Assembly (NCBI RefSeq): GCF_016908275.1
Contig: NZ_JAFBDN010000005.1
Location: 41,001 to 105,000 of the forward strand
Reading direction: 5' to 3'
Origin: Periweissella beninensis
GTDB taxonomy: Bacteria > Bacillota > Bacilli > Lactobacillales > Lactobacillaceae
Length of the DNA: 64,000 nucleotides
A program made the translations under genes and the position numbers. Positions within the stretch are counted from its first letter, which is position 1. Each line of letters begins with the position of its first letter. This document shows positions 26,053-35,600 of this stretch, one piece after another. The notes under the pieces are model-generated. The model was not told the DNA's origin. It worked only from the letters and a program-made list of their open reading frames with translations, and did not search any database.

Positions 26053-29000
26053 ATGGGAATGATTAAAAGCGAATTTAGATCAATTAAGTCTAATCGCATA
26101 ATCATGATGTCATTATTAGCAATTGCGTTTATTCCCTTTTTATATAGTATTTTCTTCCTAAAGTCAGTTTGGGATCCATATGGAAGTACTGGGGATTTAC
26201 CAGTTGCGGTAGTGAATAATGATAAGAGTGTAAAGTTTAACGGTAAAGAAATTACAGCTGGTAAAGATTTAGTTAAGCAATTAAAAACAAATAATAAATT
26301 GGATTGGCATTTTGTATCAGCAGCAAAAGCTAAGCAAGGCATTGAGAATAAAAAGTATTACGCGGTGATTACAATTCCAAGTAACTTTTCAAAAAATGCG
26401 GCAACAGTTTTAGACAAAACGCCTAAGAAAATGTCGTTAGATTACAAAACCAATGATTCTTTAAATTATATTGGTAGTGTTATTTCGCAATCTGCAGCTA
26501 AAGAGGTTAATACACGAGTTAGAGCAGCGATTACTAAGTCGTATGCGAAAGTAATGTTTGCTCAAATTGAAACTGCTGGTAAGGGATTTGATACGGCCGC
26601 TAAAGGTTCGAAAAAGTTAAATAAAGGTTCAAATAAGTTAACAACGGGCTTAAAAACATATACAGCTGGCGTTTCGAAGGTAAATAAAGGTGTGATAACT
26701 TTATCGGCTGGTGTGAAACCATTGAGTACGGGTGTTGCAAAACTTTCAAATGGTTCAGTCCAATTAACGAATGGTCTCGCGACGTTAAATCAAAGTACGG
26801 GAACTTTAGCAACTGGGGTAAACAAATTAGCAACTGGCTCAAGTACACTAAGTAGTGGAGTAAAAACGTATACTAATGGTGTAGCAAGCGCTAATACGGG
26901 AGCACAACAATTAAATAGTGGTTTATCAACCCTAAACCAAAGTACCGGGACATTGGCAACCGGCGTTAATAAATTAACAAGTGGTTCAAACACATTAAGT
27001 AGCGGGGTAAAAACGTATACTAATGGTGTAGCAAGCGCTAATACGGGAGCACAACAATTAAATAGTGGTTTATCAACCCTAAACCAAAGTACCGGGACGT
27101 TGGCAACTGGCGTTAATAAATTAACAAGTGGTTCAAACACATTAAGTAGCGGGGTAAAAACGTACACTAATGGTGTAGCAAGTGCTTATAAAGGAAGCCA
27201 ACAATTAAATGCCGGATTACAAAAAATGCAAGCCGCAGTACAAGCTAGTGACACTAAAGATAAAAAGAGTCAATTAGCACAATTACAAGCTGGGGCAAAA
27301 CAAATAGATACTGGATTAAGTACCTTGAAAACTGAAGTTGCTGGTGGAAATGCTGAAGTTACAGCTAAGCTGACTGATATTGGGACAGAACTTGAAAGTA
27401 TTAAAAGCGATTTGACAGATGTGCAAACTAAGATATCTAAAAGTTTAGCGACAACATTACCGGCTGATTTGAAAGCTTCATTGGTAAAAATCAATAATGA
27501 TAAAAAATTAAATTTAACAAGTGACCAACTAGCAGCTATTTCGGCATATATAGCTGGCGGTGTCGCTACTGATGTTAATAAGGCGATTACAAATGCATTA
27601 GATGCTGCGGTTATCAAAGACTTAACTACTAGGCTGACAAACATTGGCAATGATGCAGCAAGTACTGGTGCGAGCCTAAAAACAGCTAATGCAAAACTAA
27701 GTTCAGGTGTTGATAACTTATATACTGGTTATCATGATCAGTTATATCCAGGTATTACTAGTTTAACGACTCAGGTGGGGGCGATGTCTACCTCTGTAAC
27801 GGCCTTGGCAACTGGTGCTAGTCAATTGAATGCTGGCTTGGCACAATTAACGGCTAATAGCAGTCAATTAACAAGCGGTGCAAGCCAACTTTCAAGTGGC
27901 TTAAATCAAGTTAATAGTAAAGTGCCAACATTGACTAGTGGGGTTGCTAAATTAGCAAGTGGTAGTTCACAACTAGCAAGTGGTACAGCTAAACTAACAG
28001 CTAATAATGATCAATTAACAAGTGGTGCTAGTCAACTTTCAACTGGGTTAGGACAGTTAAATAGTAAAGTGCCAACATTGACTAGTGGTGTTGCTAAATT
28101 AGCAAGTGGTAGCTCACAACTAGCTAATGGGACAGCTAAATTAACAGCTAATAATAATCAATTAACAAGTGGTGCTAGTCAACTTTCAACTGGCCTAGGA
28201 CAGTTGAATAGTAAAGTACCAACATTGACTAGTGGTGTTAACAAGTTATATAGTGGGTCAACGAGCTTATCAAATGGTTTGAGTCAATTAAATAGTAAAG
28301 TGCCTACGTTAAGTTCAGGGATCACTCAATTAGCAAGTGGAACTAATCAATTGAGTGATAATTCAGCAACGCTTGTTAATGGTTCAAGTAAAATTACTAA
28401 GGGGACGAAGCAATTAAGTTCAGCCCTAGCAACTGGTGCAGCTAAAGTTAATGGGATTAAGTTAACTAATAAAACAGCTGATATGTTCTCTTCACCAACC
28501 AAGCTCCACCATTCATATTATTCTTACGTTAAAAACTATGGGCTTGCTTTAGCACCATATGTTCTTTCGTTAGCCTTGTATGTTGGAGCCTTGGTCTTTA
28601 ACTTTATTTACCCAATACGACGCATAAATATGTTAGGTCAATCAGCAACTGCTTGGTTCCTAAGTAAAGTGTTAATTGGTGGGGTGATGGCTGTTGTAAT
28701 GGCTGTTGTTCAAGTTGGTTTAATGTTTGTTGGTGGAATTGAAGCACAACATCCAATTCAAACTTTCTTAGTGGCAATTGTCTTTGCCCTTACATCAATT
28801 TATATTGTCATGTTCTTATCAATGACGTTTGATAATCCAGGACGATTCTTAGGAATGGTATTGTTAATGTTACAACTTGGTGGTTCAGGTGGGACATTCC
28901 CAATGCAACTAACCAATGGTTTCTTTAATGCAATCCATCCATTCTTACCAATGACATATTCAATTTTAGCATTGCGGCAAACGTTAACTGGTGGACTAGG

Positions 29001-29139
29001 CGGTCAACAAATCGAACAATCAATCATAATAATGTTTGTATTTATGATTGTTGCGCTTGGATTACTATGGTTGGGGATGCATCATCTTCAAGCCAAACGT
29101 TTAAAAAATGATTGGGAAGAAACACCTAAAGAAGCATAA
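26053..29139 (+). CDS. yhgE: YhgE/Pip-family membrane protein with two sets of 49-residue tandem repeats
   Basis: 1028 residues. One N-terminal membrane segment (MMSLLAIAFIPFLYSIFFL, about 16-34) leads into a long extracellular domain. Five or six C-terminal segments (from about residue 835) form an ABC-2-like membrane domain. This is the layout of YhgE and the lactococcal phage-infection protein Pip. Most of the extracellular part is built from LxxGxxxLxxG helical repeats. Two blocks are near-perfect 147-bp tandem repeats, three units each (26782-27222 and 27865-28305). The frame opens at TTG 25990, but AAAGGA before ATG 26053 is a better start. It is controlled, by inference, by the divergent TetR. 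Export, envelope or phage-receptor roles are known for relatives; none can be assigned here. Confidence 0.88.
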   Translation: MGMIKSEFRSIKSNRIIMMSLLAIAFIPFLYSIFFLKSVWDPYGSTGDLPVAVVNNDKSVKFNGKEITAGKDLVKQLKTNNKLDWHFVSAAKAKQGIENKKYYAVITIPSNFSKNAATVLDKTPKKMSLDYKTNDSLNYIGSVISQSAAKEVNTRVRAAITKSYAKVMFAQIETAGKGFDTAAKGSKKLNKGSNKLTTGLKTYTAGVSKVNKGVITLSAGVKPLSTGVAKLSNGSVQLTNGLATLNQSTGTLATGVNKLATGSSTLSSGVKTYTNGVASANTGAQQLNSGLSTLNQSTGTLATGVNKLTSGSNTLSSGVKTYTNGVASANTGAQQLNSGLSTLNQSTGTLATGVNKLTSGSNTLSSGVKTYTNGVASAYKGSQQLNAGLQKMQAAVQASDTKDKKSQLAQLQAGAKQIDTGLSTLKTEVAGGNAEVTAKLTDIGTELESIKSDLTDVQTKISKSLATTLPADLKASLVKINNDKKLNLTSDQLAAISAYIAGGVATDVNKAITNALDAAVIKDLTTRLTNIGNDAASTGASLKTANAKLSSGVDNLYTGYHDQLYPGITSLTTQVGAMSTSVTALATGASQLNAGLAQLTANSSQLTSGASQLSSGLNQVNSKVPTLTSGVAKLASGSSQLASGTAKLTANNDQLTSGASQLSTGLGQLNSKVPTLTSGVAKLASGSSQLANGTAKLTANNNQLTSGASQLSTGLGQLNSKVPTLTSGVNKLYSGSTSLSNGLSQLNSKVPTLSSGITQLASGTNQLSDNSATLVNGSSKITKGTKQLSSALATGAAKVNGIKLTNKTADMFSSPTKLHHSYYSYVKNYGLALAPYVLSLALYVGALVFNFIYPIRRINMLGQSATAWFLSKVLIGGVMAVVMAVVQVGLMFVGGIEAQHPIQTFLVAIVFALTSIYIVMFLSMTFDNPGRFLGMVLLMLQLGGSGGTFPMQLTNGFFNAIHPFLPMTYSILALRQTLTGGLGGQQIEQSIIIMFVFMIVALGLLWLGMHHLQAKRLKNDWEETPKEA
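26782..27222 (+). repeat. Tandem 147-bp repeats, first block (3 units) in yhgE
   Basis: Units start at 26782, 26929 and 27076, each encoding 49 residues beginning TLNQSTGTLATGVNKL. Units 2 and 3 are almost identical in DNA; unit 1 carries synonymous differences and the third diverges in its last ten codons. Confidence 0.9.
27865..28305 (+). repeat. Tandem 147-bp repeats, second block (3 units) in yhgE
   Basis: Units start at 27865, 28012 and 28159, each encoding 49 residues beginning QLTSGASQLS and containing NSKVPTLTSGV. The same 147-bp length as the first block suggests a common structural period. Confidence 0.85.
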
Positions 29140-29160
29140 TAGCGATTGATAGTTCTATTA

Positions 29161-29214
29161 ATTAGCACCTCACACAGGGATATAGCAATATATCTTGTGT
29201 GGGGTGCTATTTTT
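29161..29214 (+). terminator. Terminator after yhgE
   Basis: TAGCACCTCACACAGGGATATA pairs, with small bulges, with TATATCTTGTGTGGGGTGCTA, then T5. Confidence 0.85.
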
Positions 29215-29295
29215 ACGAAATAATGATGGTGTATAATGGGTCTTAGTTGTTGAAAATTATTTTTGTTATAATAATCTTTAGTAAGGAAGCTCGCT

Positions 29296-30420
29296 ATGTT
29301 TGAAAAATCAAAATATTCGCAAATATTTTTTTGGTCGCTAGAGGTATTAATAGTTGCGCTGTTTATTTTTGTATGTACAAAAATTTCATTTTTATTTTCA
29401 CCCATTGGCATATTTATTCAAACAGTATTTATGCCAATTTTAATTTCAGGATTTTTATTTTATTTATTAAACCCGATCGTTGGGTTAATTAAAAAAATTA
29501 AAATAAAGAATTTTAAAATGCCACATACATTAGCTGTCGCAATTGTCTTATTAGTAATGTTCTTAGGTTTAACAATTGTAGTCTTAGCCGTTGTCCCTAA
29601 CTTAGTGACGCAAGTAAGCCGTTTGTTAGTAAATTTACCAAATTTTACCACTGATTTACAAAAGCAAATGGATGTAATTACTAGCAGTAAATGGATTAAA
29701 CAGGCCGGTGTTAAGATTGATCTTAAATCATTAGAGGGTTCTTTTGGTAAATACGCACAATTATTTCTCTTAGGTACAGCCAATGGCCTAGGCACTGTGA
29801 TAGCTAAAATCACAAGTTTCACTGTGACAGCAATAACGGTACCGGTAATGTTGTTTTATATGTTAAATGATGGGCATAAGTTAATGCCTACCATTAAAAA
29901 GTTATTTCAAAAAGATAAAGCCGATAAGGTTGAAGAATTATTAGGCCAAATGTCTAAAACTATTTCACAATATATCGACGGTCAAGTGATTGAATGTTTG
30001 TTTGTGGGTGTATTTACAAGCATTGGTTATTTTATTATTAATCAACCGTATGCATTACTTTTAGGAGTGATTGCTGGGATTGCCAATATTATCCCATATG
30101 TCGGACCGTATATCGGTATCTTTCCAGCATTAATCGTAGCGATAACAATTAATAATTGGCAAATATTATGGGTGATTATCGTAGTGATTGTGGTACAACA
30201 AGTCGACGGTAACCTAATTTATCCGAACATTATTGGTAAGACTTTGAAAATCCATCCGCTTACGATTATCATTATTTTATTAGCGGCCGGTAATATTGCG
30301 GGAATTGGGGGAATGATCCTTGCAATTCCGTTTTATGCAGTTATCAGAACAGTAGTGGCTTATGCGTGGCATATTTGGCAAGTCCAACAAATTACAAATG
30401 ATACGGAACCTAAAATTTAA
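29296..30420 (+). CDS. AI-2E family transporter (PerM/YdbI-like)
   Basis: 374 residues with seven or eight hydrophobic segments and the family's conserved IDGQVIECLFVGV and IANIIPYVGPYIGIFPA motifs (about residues 229-241 and 261-277). Members include the E. coli TqsA/PerM group and the Na+/H+ antiporter-like proteins of Firmicutes; the name AI-2 exporter should not be taken as the function here. AAGGAAG about 8 nt before ATG 29296 supports the start. The gene stands between two terminators and is monocistronic. Confidence 0.9.
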   Translation: MFEKSKYSQIFFWSLEVLIVALFIFVCTKISFLFSPIGIFIQTVFMPILISGFLFYLLNPIVGLIKKIKIKNFKMPHTLAVAIVLLVMFLGLTIVVLAVVPNLVTQVSRLLVNLPNFTTDLQKQMDVITSSKWIKQAGVKIDLKSLEGSFGKYAQLFLLGTANGLGTVIAKITSFTVTAITVPVMLFYMLNDGHKLMPTIKKLFQKDKADKVEELLGQMSKTISQYIDGQVIECLFVGVFTSIGYFIINQPYALLLGVIAGIANIIPYVGPYIGIFPALIVAITINNWQILWVIIVVIVVQQVDGNLIYPNIIGKTLKIHPLTIIIILLAAGNIAGIGGMILAIPFYAVIRTVVAYAWHIWQVQQITNDTEPKI

Positions 30421-30426
30421 TGAATT

Positions 30427-30474
30427 AAAAACGAATTATTTTTTATTTATTGTAGAAAATAATTCGTTTTTTTG
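30427..30474 (+). terminator. Terminator after the AI-2E family gene
   Basis: AAAAACGAATTATTTT pairs with AAAATAATTCGTTTTT, ending in T7. Confidence 0.85.
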
Positions 30475-30525
30475 ATAAGTTATAAGTGTTATTTAACGTA
30501 AACTAAATAAAATGTGGAGGAAAAC

Positions 30526-31710
30526 ATGACAAAATTTTCAAAAAAAGCATTAACAGTAGCGCCTTCAGCAACAATGCAAATGACAGCTTTAGCTAAAAAG
30601 ATGCAGCATGAAGGACAAAATGTAATTAATTTAAGTGTCGGCCAACCTGATTTCACAACACCCAAGGAAATCCAAAAAGCAGCGATAACAAGTATTGAAA
30701 CGGGTCAAGCAAGTTTTTATACAGCCGTAGACGGATTACTAGAATTGAAAAATGCAATTAGCAAACGGGTGTTTGAAGATACCCACTTTAGCTTAGCTTC
30801 TGATAATATCACGACCACAACTGGTGCGAAAATGGCTTTGTATGTCTTATTTCAAGCATTATTAGAAGAGCAAGATGAAGTTTTATTATTAGCACCTTAT
30901 TGGGTCAGTTATGAAGAACAAATAAAATTAAGTGGTGCTAAGGCAATTGTTGTGAAACCAAGTGCAAGGGATTTCAAAGTAACAATTGCAGAGTTGGAAG
31001 CTAAACGCACCATCAAAACACGCATGTTAATCATTAATTCACCACAAAATCCAAATGGAACAGTATATACAGCAACTGAACTTAGCAATATTTTAAAATG
31101 GGCCCGCAAGAATGATATTATCTTAGTAGCTGATGAAATTTATAAGAATTTAGTTTTCAATGGTACGAAAATGACGTCAATTCTTAATAATGTTGATAAT
31201 TTAAAAAATCTGGTAGTTATTGATGGGGTTTCAAAGACATATGCAATGACAGGATGGCGTTTAGGCTATTTAATTGCAGATACCGAAATTATTCAACATG
31301 TTAGGGCGTTATTAGGGCATATGACCTCAAATCCAGCGACTGTAACACAATATGCAGCAATTGCAGCCCTAAGTGAAAAGCAAACGTCGGTGGCTGAAAT
31401 GCGACGGGTATTTGAAAAACGGTTAAATTTGGTATTTGATCGATTGGCGAAAATACCAGAAGTTGAAATCAGTGAACGACCAAGTGGAGCGTTTTACTTA
31501 TTCCCGAAGGTGACCAAACTAATGAAGCTAGTTGGTGTAACAACTAGTAATGAATTAGCAGTTAAGTTGCTTAAAGAAGCTTTTGTCGCAACTGTACCTG
31601 GTGAGGCGTTTGGGCTACCTGGCTACATACGGTTGTCATATGCGGCTAGTGAAAATGATTTAGAGACAGCTTTAGCAAGAATTGAAACATTTATAGAGCA
31701 TTATCGTTAA
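30526..31710 (+). CDS. Pyridoxal-phosphate aminotransferase, class I/II (aspartate/aromatic type)
   Basis: 394 residues. PLP enzyme of fold type I: N-terminal VINLSVGQPDFTTP, PLP-contact NSPQNPNGTVY, the cofactor aspartate in LVADEIYKNLVF, Schiff-base lysine in VSKTYAMTGWRLGYL (about residues 234-248), and the substrate-binding arginine in GYIRLSYA near the C-terminus. Aspartate, aromatic or acetyl-diaminopimelate aminotransferase are all possible. The start is ATG 30526, with GGAGG ending 5 nt before it; a GTG at 30514 would overlap the Shine-Dalgarno. Single gene between two terminators. Confidence 0.93.
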   Translation: MTKFSKKALTVAPSATMQMTALAKKMQHEGQNVINLSVGQPDFTTPKEIQKAAITSIETGQASFYTAVDGLLELKNAISKRVFEDTHFSLASDNITTTTGAKMALYVLFQALLEEQDEVLLLAPYWVSYEEQIKLSGAKAIVVKPSARDFKVTIAELEAKRTIKTRMLIINSPQNPNGTVYTATELSNILKWARKNDIILVADEIYKNLVFNGTKMTSILNNVDNLKNLVVIDGVSKTYAMTGWRLGYLIADTEIIQHVRALLGHMTSNPATVTQYAAIAALSEKQTSVAEMRRVFEKRLNLVFDRLAKIPEVEISERPSGAFYLFPKVTKLMKLVGVTTSNELAVKLLKEAFVATVPGEAFGLPGYIRLSYAASENDLETALARIETFIEHYR

Positions 31711-31771
31711 AGTAAGTGGACACCCAAATTATTAAAATGGCTCAAGACAGGATAAAGGATAATTAAATTTG

Positions 31772-31808
31772 AAAAAGGACTGAATTGTAGAAATTCGGCC
31801 CTTTTTTG
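31772..31808 (+). terminator. Terminator after the aminotransferase gene
   Basis: AAAAAGGACTGAATT pairs with AATTCGGCCCTTTTTT around a short loop, with two mismatches. Confidence 0.8.
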
Positions 31809-31911
31809 TTTGGATTACCATGATATTGATTAAGAATAAATAAAAACAAGTGGTTGGCAGCCAGGTTTATTTAGTTTTTTGTAATTTCAATAAAATGTTT
31901 TTGTAAGCATA

Positions 31912-31941
31912 TTGTAATATAAGAAACGTTAATGTTATAAT
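31912..31941 (+). promoter_or_regulatory. Promoter of the small secreted protein gene
   Basis: TTGTAA (31912-31917), 18-nt spacer, extended -10 TG-T-TATAAT (31936-31941). Confidence 0.65.
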
Positions 31942-31972
31942 TTAGAAAAGAAAGTAAAAGGGGATTAAGGCT

Positions 31973-32287
31973 ATGAAATTATCAAATAAACTTGTTAAAA
32001 AAATACTAGTTGGTATCGTGGTAGTGTTAACTTTAAGCCTTGGGGGGGCAAACATTAGCGCAGCCCAAAATCAAAAAATTATAAATGCTAAGCAAGCTTT
32101 GCAAATTGTGTTAGTAAATAAACATGTGCGTAAAAATCAACGTAATATCTATTTGGTTGACAAAATTAATAAAAATCAATATCAAGTTGAAATACGAAAC
32201 CAATATCATGGTAATACGAATTTAATTGGCTTATACCGAATTAATACTAACACGCATCGGATTATAACTTTTCGATTTAACGAATAG
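31973..32287 (+). CDS. Small secreted protein, PepSY-like
   Basis: 104 residues. A clear signal peptide (Lys-rich start, hydrophobic residues 11-27, likely cut near NISAA at about 28-32) leads to a mature part of about 75 residues. Its pattern NAKQALQIVL...YLVDKINKNQYQVEIR...GLYRINTNTHRII resembles a single PepSY-type fold (substrate line, then a strand with a terminal turn). It is highly basic. AAGGGG 8-10 nt before ATG 31973 and a good promoter make it a real gene. It sits immediately upstream of the dextransucrase but is separated by a terminator. Role unknown. Confidence 0.75.
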   Translation: MKLSNKLVKKILVGIVVVLTLSLGGANISAAQNQKIINAKQALQIVLVNKHVRKNQRNIYLVDKINKNQYQVEIRNQYHGNTNLIGLYRINTNTHRIITFRFNE

Positions 32288-32365
32288 CTAAAAAATTTAG
32301 TAGTAATACTAATAAATGGCATAGGTAAATTAAGTTTAGTGAGATCTTTATCGAATTTTAGTCAA

Positions 32366-32401
32366 ATGATTAGCTTCTAAGGGAAGCTAATCATTTTTTT
32401 G
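32366..32401 (+). terminator. Terminator after the small secreted protein gene
   Basis: ATGATTAGCTTC pairs with GAAGCTAATCAT, then T7. Confidence 0.9.
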
Positions 32402-32636
32402 TGTTTTAAATATTAATAAAAAATACTAAACATAATAAGAATTATTATTCAGTATTTTAACAATACTTATATAAAATAAATATTATTTAAAAACAGATAT
32501 AATATAACTATAATTTTAAAAAACATTTAAGATAAGCTTGTTATTATGCATTTATTCAAGCTATACTCTTTGATGTTGATTAATAATAATGAATTAATCT
32601 TGGGAAAATTAAAGATTTTATTTGGGGGATAATAAT
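32402..32636 (+). promoter_or_regulatory. AT-rich leader of the dextransucrase gene
   Basis: About 235 nt that are nearly all A and T. Several TATAAT-like boxes occur (about 32496-32516), with no clear -35. Inverted pairs include AGTATT/AATACT near 32451-32467 and GATTAAT/ATTAATC at 32578-32600. The Shine-Dalgarno is an unusual GGGGG at 32624-32628. No gene is visible. Confidence 0.4.
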
Positions 32637-35600
32637 ATGGGTGATAAGATTTGCCGCAAAAAAATGCATAAATCGGGAAAGCAATGGCTTGTAGTAGGAT
32701 TAACGGTAGCAAGTGTTGTGATGGGTGTTACGACACAAACTAATATTTTAGCAGATAGTAAAGCTAGTGATACTACAGATATAGCAGAAAAAACTACAGC
32801 AAAAATTGGAACCGATACCATAAAGAGTATCACTGATAATAGTGGCGTAACTAGTACAGAAAATTCGAGCAGTAGTGCAGCCAGTGCCAGCAGTAGCGCA
32901 GCCGATGCCAGTAGTAGCGCAGCAGTGAGTAGTGCAGCCAGTGCCAGCAGTAGTGCAGCAGTGAGTAGTGCAGCCGATGCCAGTAGTAGCGCAGCAGTGA
33001 GTAGTGCAGCCAGTGCCAGCAGTAGTGCAGCAGTGAGTAGTGCAGCCGATGCCAGCAGTAGCGTAGCAGTGAGTAGTGCAGCCAGTGCTAGCAGTAGTGC
33101 AGCCGATGCCAGCAGTAGCGTAGCAGTGAGTAGCGCAGCCAGTGCTAGCAGTACTGCCACCAGTAATAATAAAGATAATCTGAATGCTAAATTACCTGAT
33201 AATCAAGTAATTAAGCAAAAAGATACGGTTCAACTCAAGAAGTTAAAAAATCTTAAAAGTGGAAGATATATTACTACAAAAAACGGGCTAATTAATTATC
33301 GGCAAACTAATGGAAAATTGGTTAAAGGTTTAGTAAAAATAAATGGACATGTGCAATACTTTGATCAAAAGGGAAACCAAGTAAAAAATAAAATTATTAA
33401 GATTAAAGGTGTTAGTTTGTTTTTTGATAAAAAAAGCGGTAATTTAACTACTGGTGTTATTAAAATTGCCCAAAAAATAAAGGCATTTAATTCTAGCACA
33501 GGACAACAAGTAGTTAGTGCATTTTATAAGGATATAAAAAGGAATAAGTATTATTTTGATACAAAAGGTGATGCTAAGATTGGGTTAACAAAAATTAATG
33601 GTGCGCTTTATTATTTTGATAAGAGCGCCCATTTACGGACTAATTATAGTGCTGTGCTAAATGGCCAAGTGTTGTATTTTAACAAGGCTGGTAAAGCAAT
33701 TGATGATAATACGTTGACAATTAAGCAAGGACTAACAGTTAATAATAGTGATTATACGCAACATAACCAAGTGTTTGATACTACAAAGGCATCAGTTGAA
33801 AATGTTGATACATACCTAACTGCAGCGGCTTGGTATCGGCCAAAAGAAATTTTAAATGATGGAACAACTTGGACAGCATCGAATAGTAATGATTACCGTC
33901 CAATTTTGATGAGTTGGTGGCCAGATACGCAAACCAAAGTCAATTATTTGAACTATATGAAAGACTTAGGGTTTATTAATAACAATACAGATTTTAAAAC
34001 CGGTGATACCGAGGATTTATTAAGGCAAGCAACTGAAAGTGTGCAAGCAAACATTGAAAAAAAAATAACAAAAGATAAATCGGTAACTTGGTTACGTAGT
34101 GTTATGGATACTTTTGTTAAAACCCAAGTACAGTGGAATAGTGATAGTGAGGACTTAAATGATGATCATTTACAAGGAGGGGCCCTATCGTATATTAACA
34201 GCCCCTTAACGCTTGATGCTAATTCTGATTTTCGATTAATGAATCGGACCCCCACTAATCAAACAGGTAAACAAGCATATACAACTGATAATTCTTTAGG
34301 AGGCTACGAATTATTATTAGCCAATGATGTTGATAATTCTAATCCAGTGGTACAAGCTGAAGATTTAAATTGGTTATATTATTTGTTAAATCTAGGTACT
34401 ATTTTAAAAGGTGATAGTGATGCTAACTTTGATAGTGTGCGAGTCGATGCAGTTGATAATGTTGATGCAGATTTATTACAGATTGTTTCCCAATATATGG
34501 CGGATGCGTATAAAACAAATGAAAGTGATGCTAATGCCAATGCTCATTTATCTATCTTAGAAGATTGGTCTTACAATGATGCGCAATACCAAAAAGATAA
34601 TGGGGCAAGTCAACTGACAATTAATAATCATATGCATACGCAGATGATTTATTCTTTAACTAAAGATCCTAGTACACGCTCTTCAATGAAACGCTTTTTA
34701 GAGTTTACTGACTATGATCGGTCCAATGATAGTACTGAAAATATCGCAATTCCCAACTATGCATTTGTACGGGCTCATGATTCGGAAGTACAAACGGTGA
34801 TTGCGCAAATAATTAAGGATTTGTATCCTAATTCAGGATCAGGCTTAATTCCGACTACTGAGGAAATCGCTAAAGCATTTGAAGTGTATAATAAGGATGA
34901 AAAATCAGTTAATAAAAAATATACTCATTATAATATACCAAGTTCTTATGCATATATGCTAACATCTAAGGATACTGTGCCACGTGTATATTATGGTGAT
35001 TTATATACTGATAATGGTCAATATATGGAGACCCAAACACCTTATTTTAAAGCAATTTCTAACTTATTAAAATTACGGGTTAAATATGTTAGTGGCGGTG
35101 AAACACAAAATGTTGATGGTAATGATATCTTAACTCAAGTTCGCTTTGGTAATGGGGCGATGAAAGTTACTGATAAAGGGACCAAGGCGACCCGTACCCA
35201 AGGAGTTGGGGTAATTATTGCTAACAATCCTAAGTTAATTTTAAAAAAGGGCCAAACAGTTGTGTTACATATGGGAACTGCGCATAAAAACCAATTGTTT
35301 AGAGCGGCTATTTTAACAACTAAAAATGGTCTTAAGGTGTATGCATCTGATCAAAATGCACCAACCATGAGAACCAATAGTAAGGGTGATTTAATATTTA
35401 ATAGTTCAAGCATTTACGGTGTTGCGCAAGTTGAGGTATCAGGTTATTTAGCTGTCTGGGTACCAGTTGGTGCTAGTGAAAAGCAAGATGCGCGGACCAA
35501 AGCGACACAGGCTAAAAATAAAGATGGACAAGTACTACACTCAAATGCTGCCTTAGATTCAAATCTAATTTATGAAGGCTTTTCTAATTTTCAAGCATTT

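Noticed and set aside
26790..27167. 125-codon minus-strand ORF in yhgE
   Set aside because: Shadow of the tandem repeats; its own repeats simply mirror the coding strand.
32618..33160. 180-codon minus-strand ORF rich in Leu and Ala
   Set aside because: Mirror image of the Ser/Ala repeat codons of the dextransucrase; no ribosome site.
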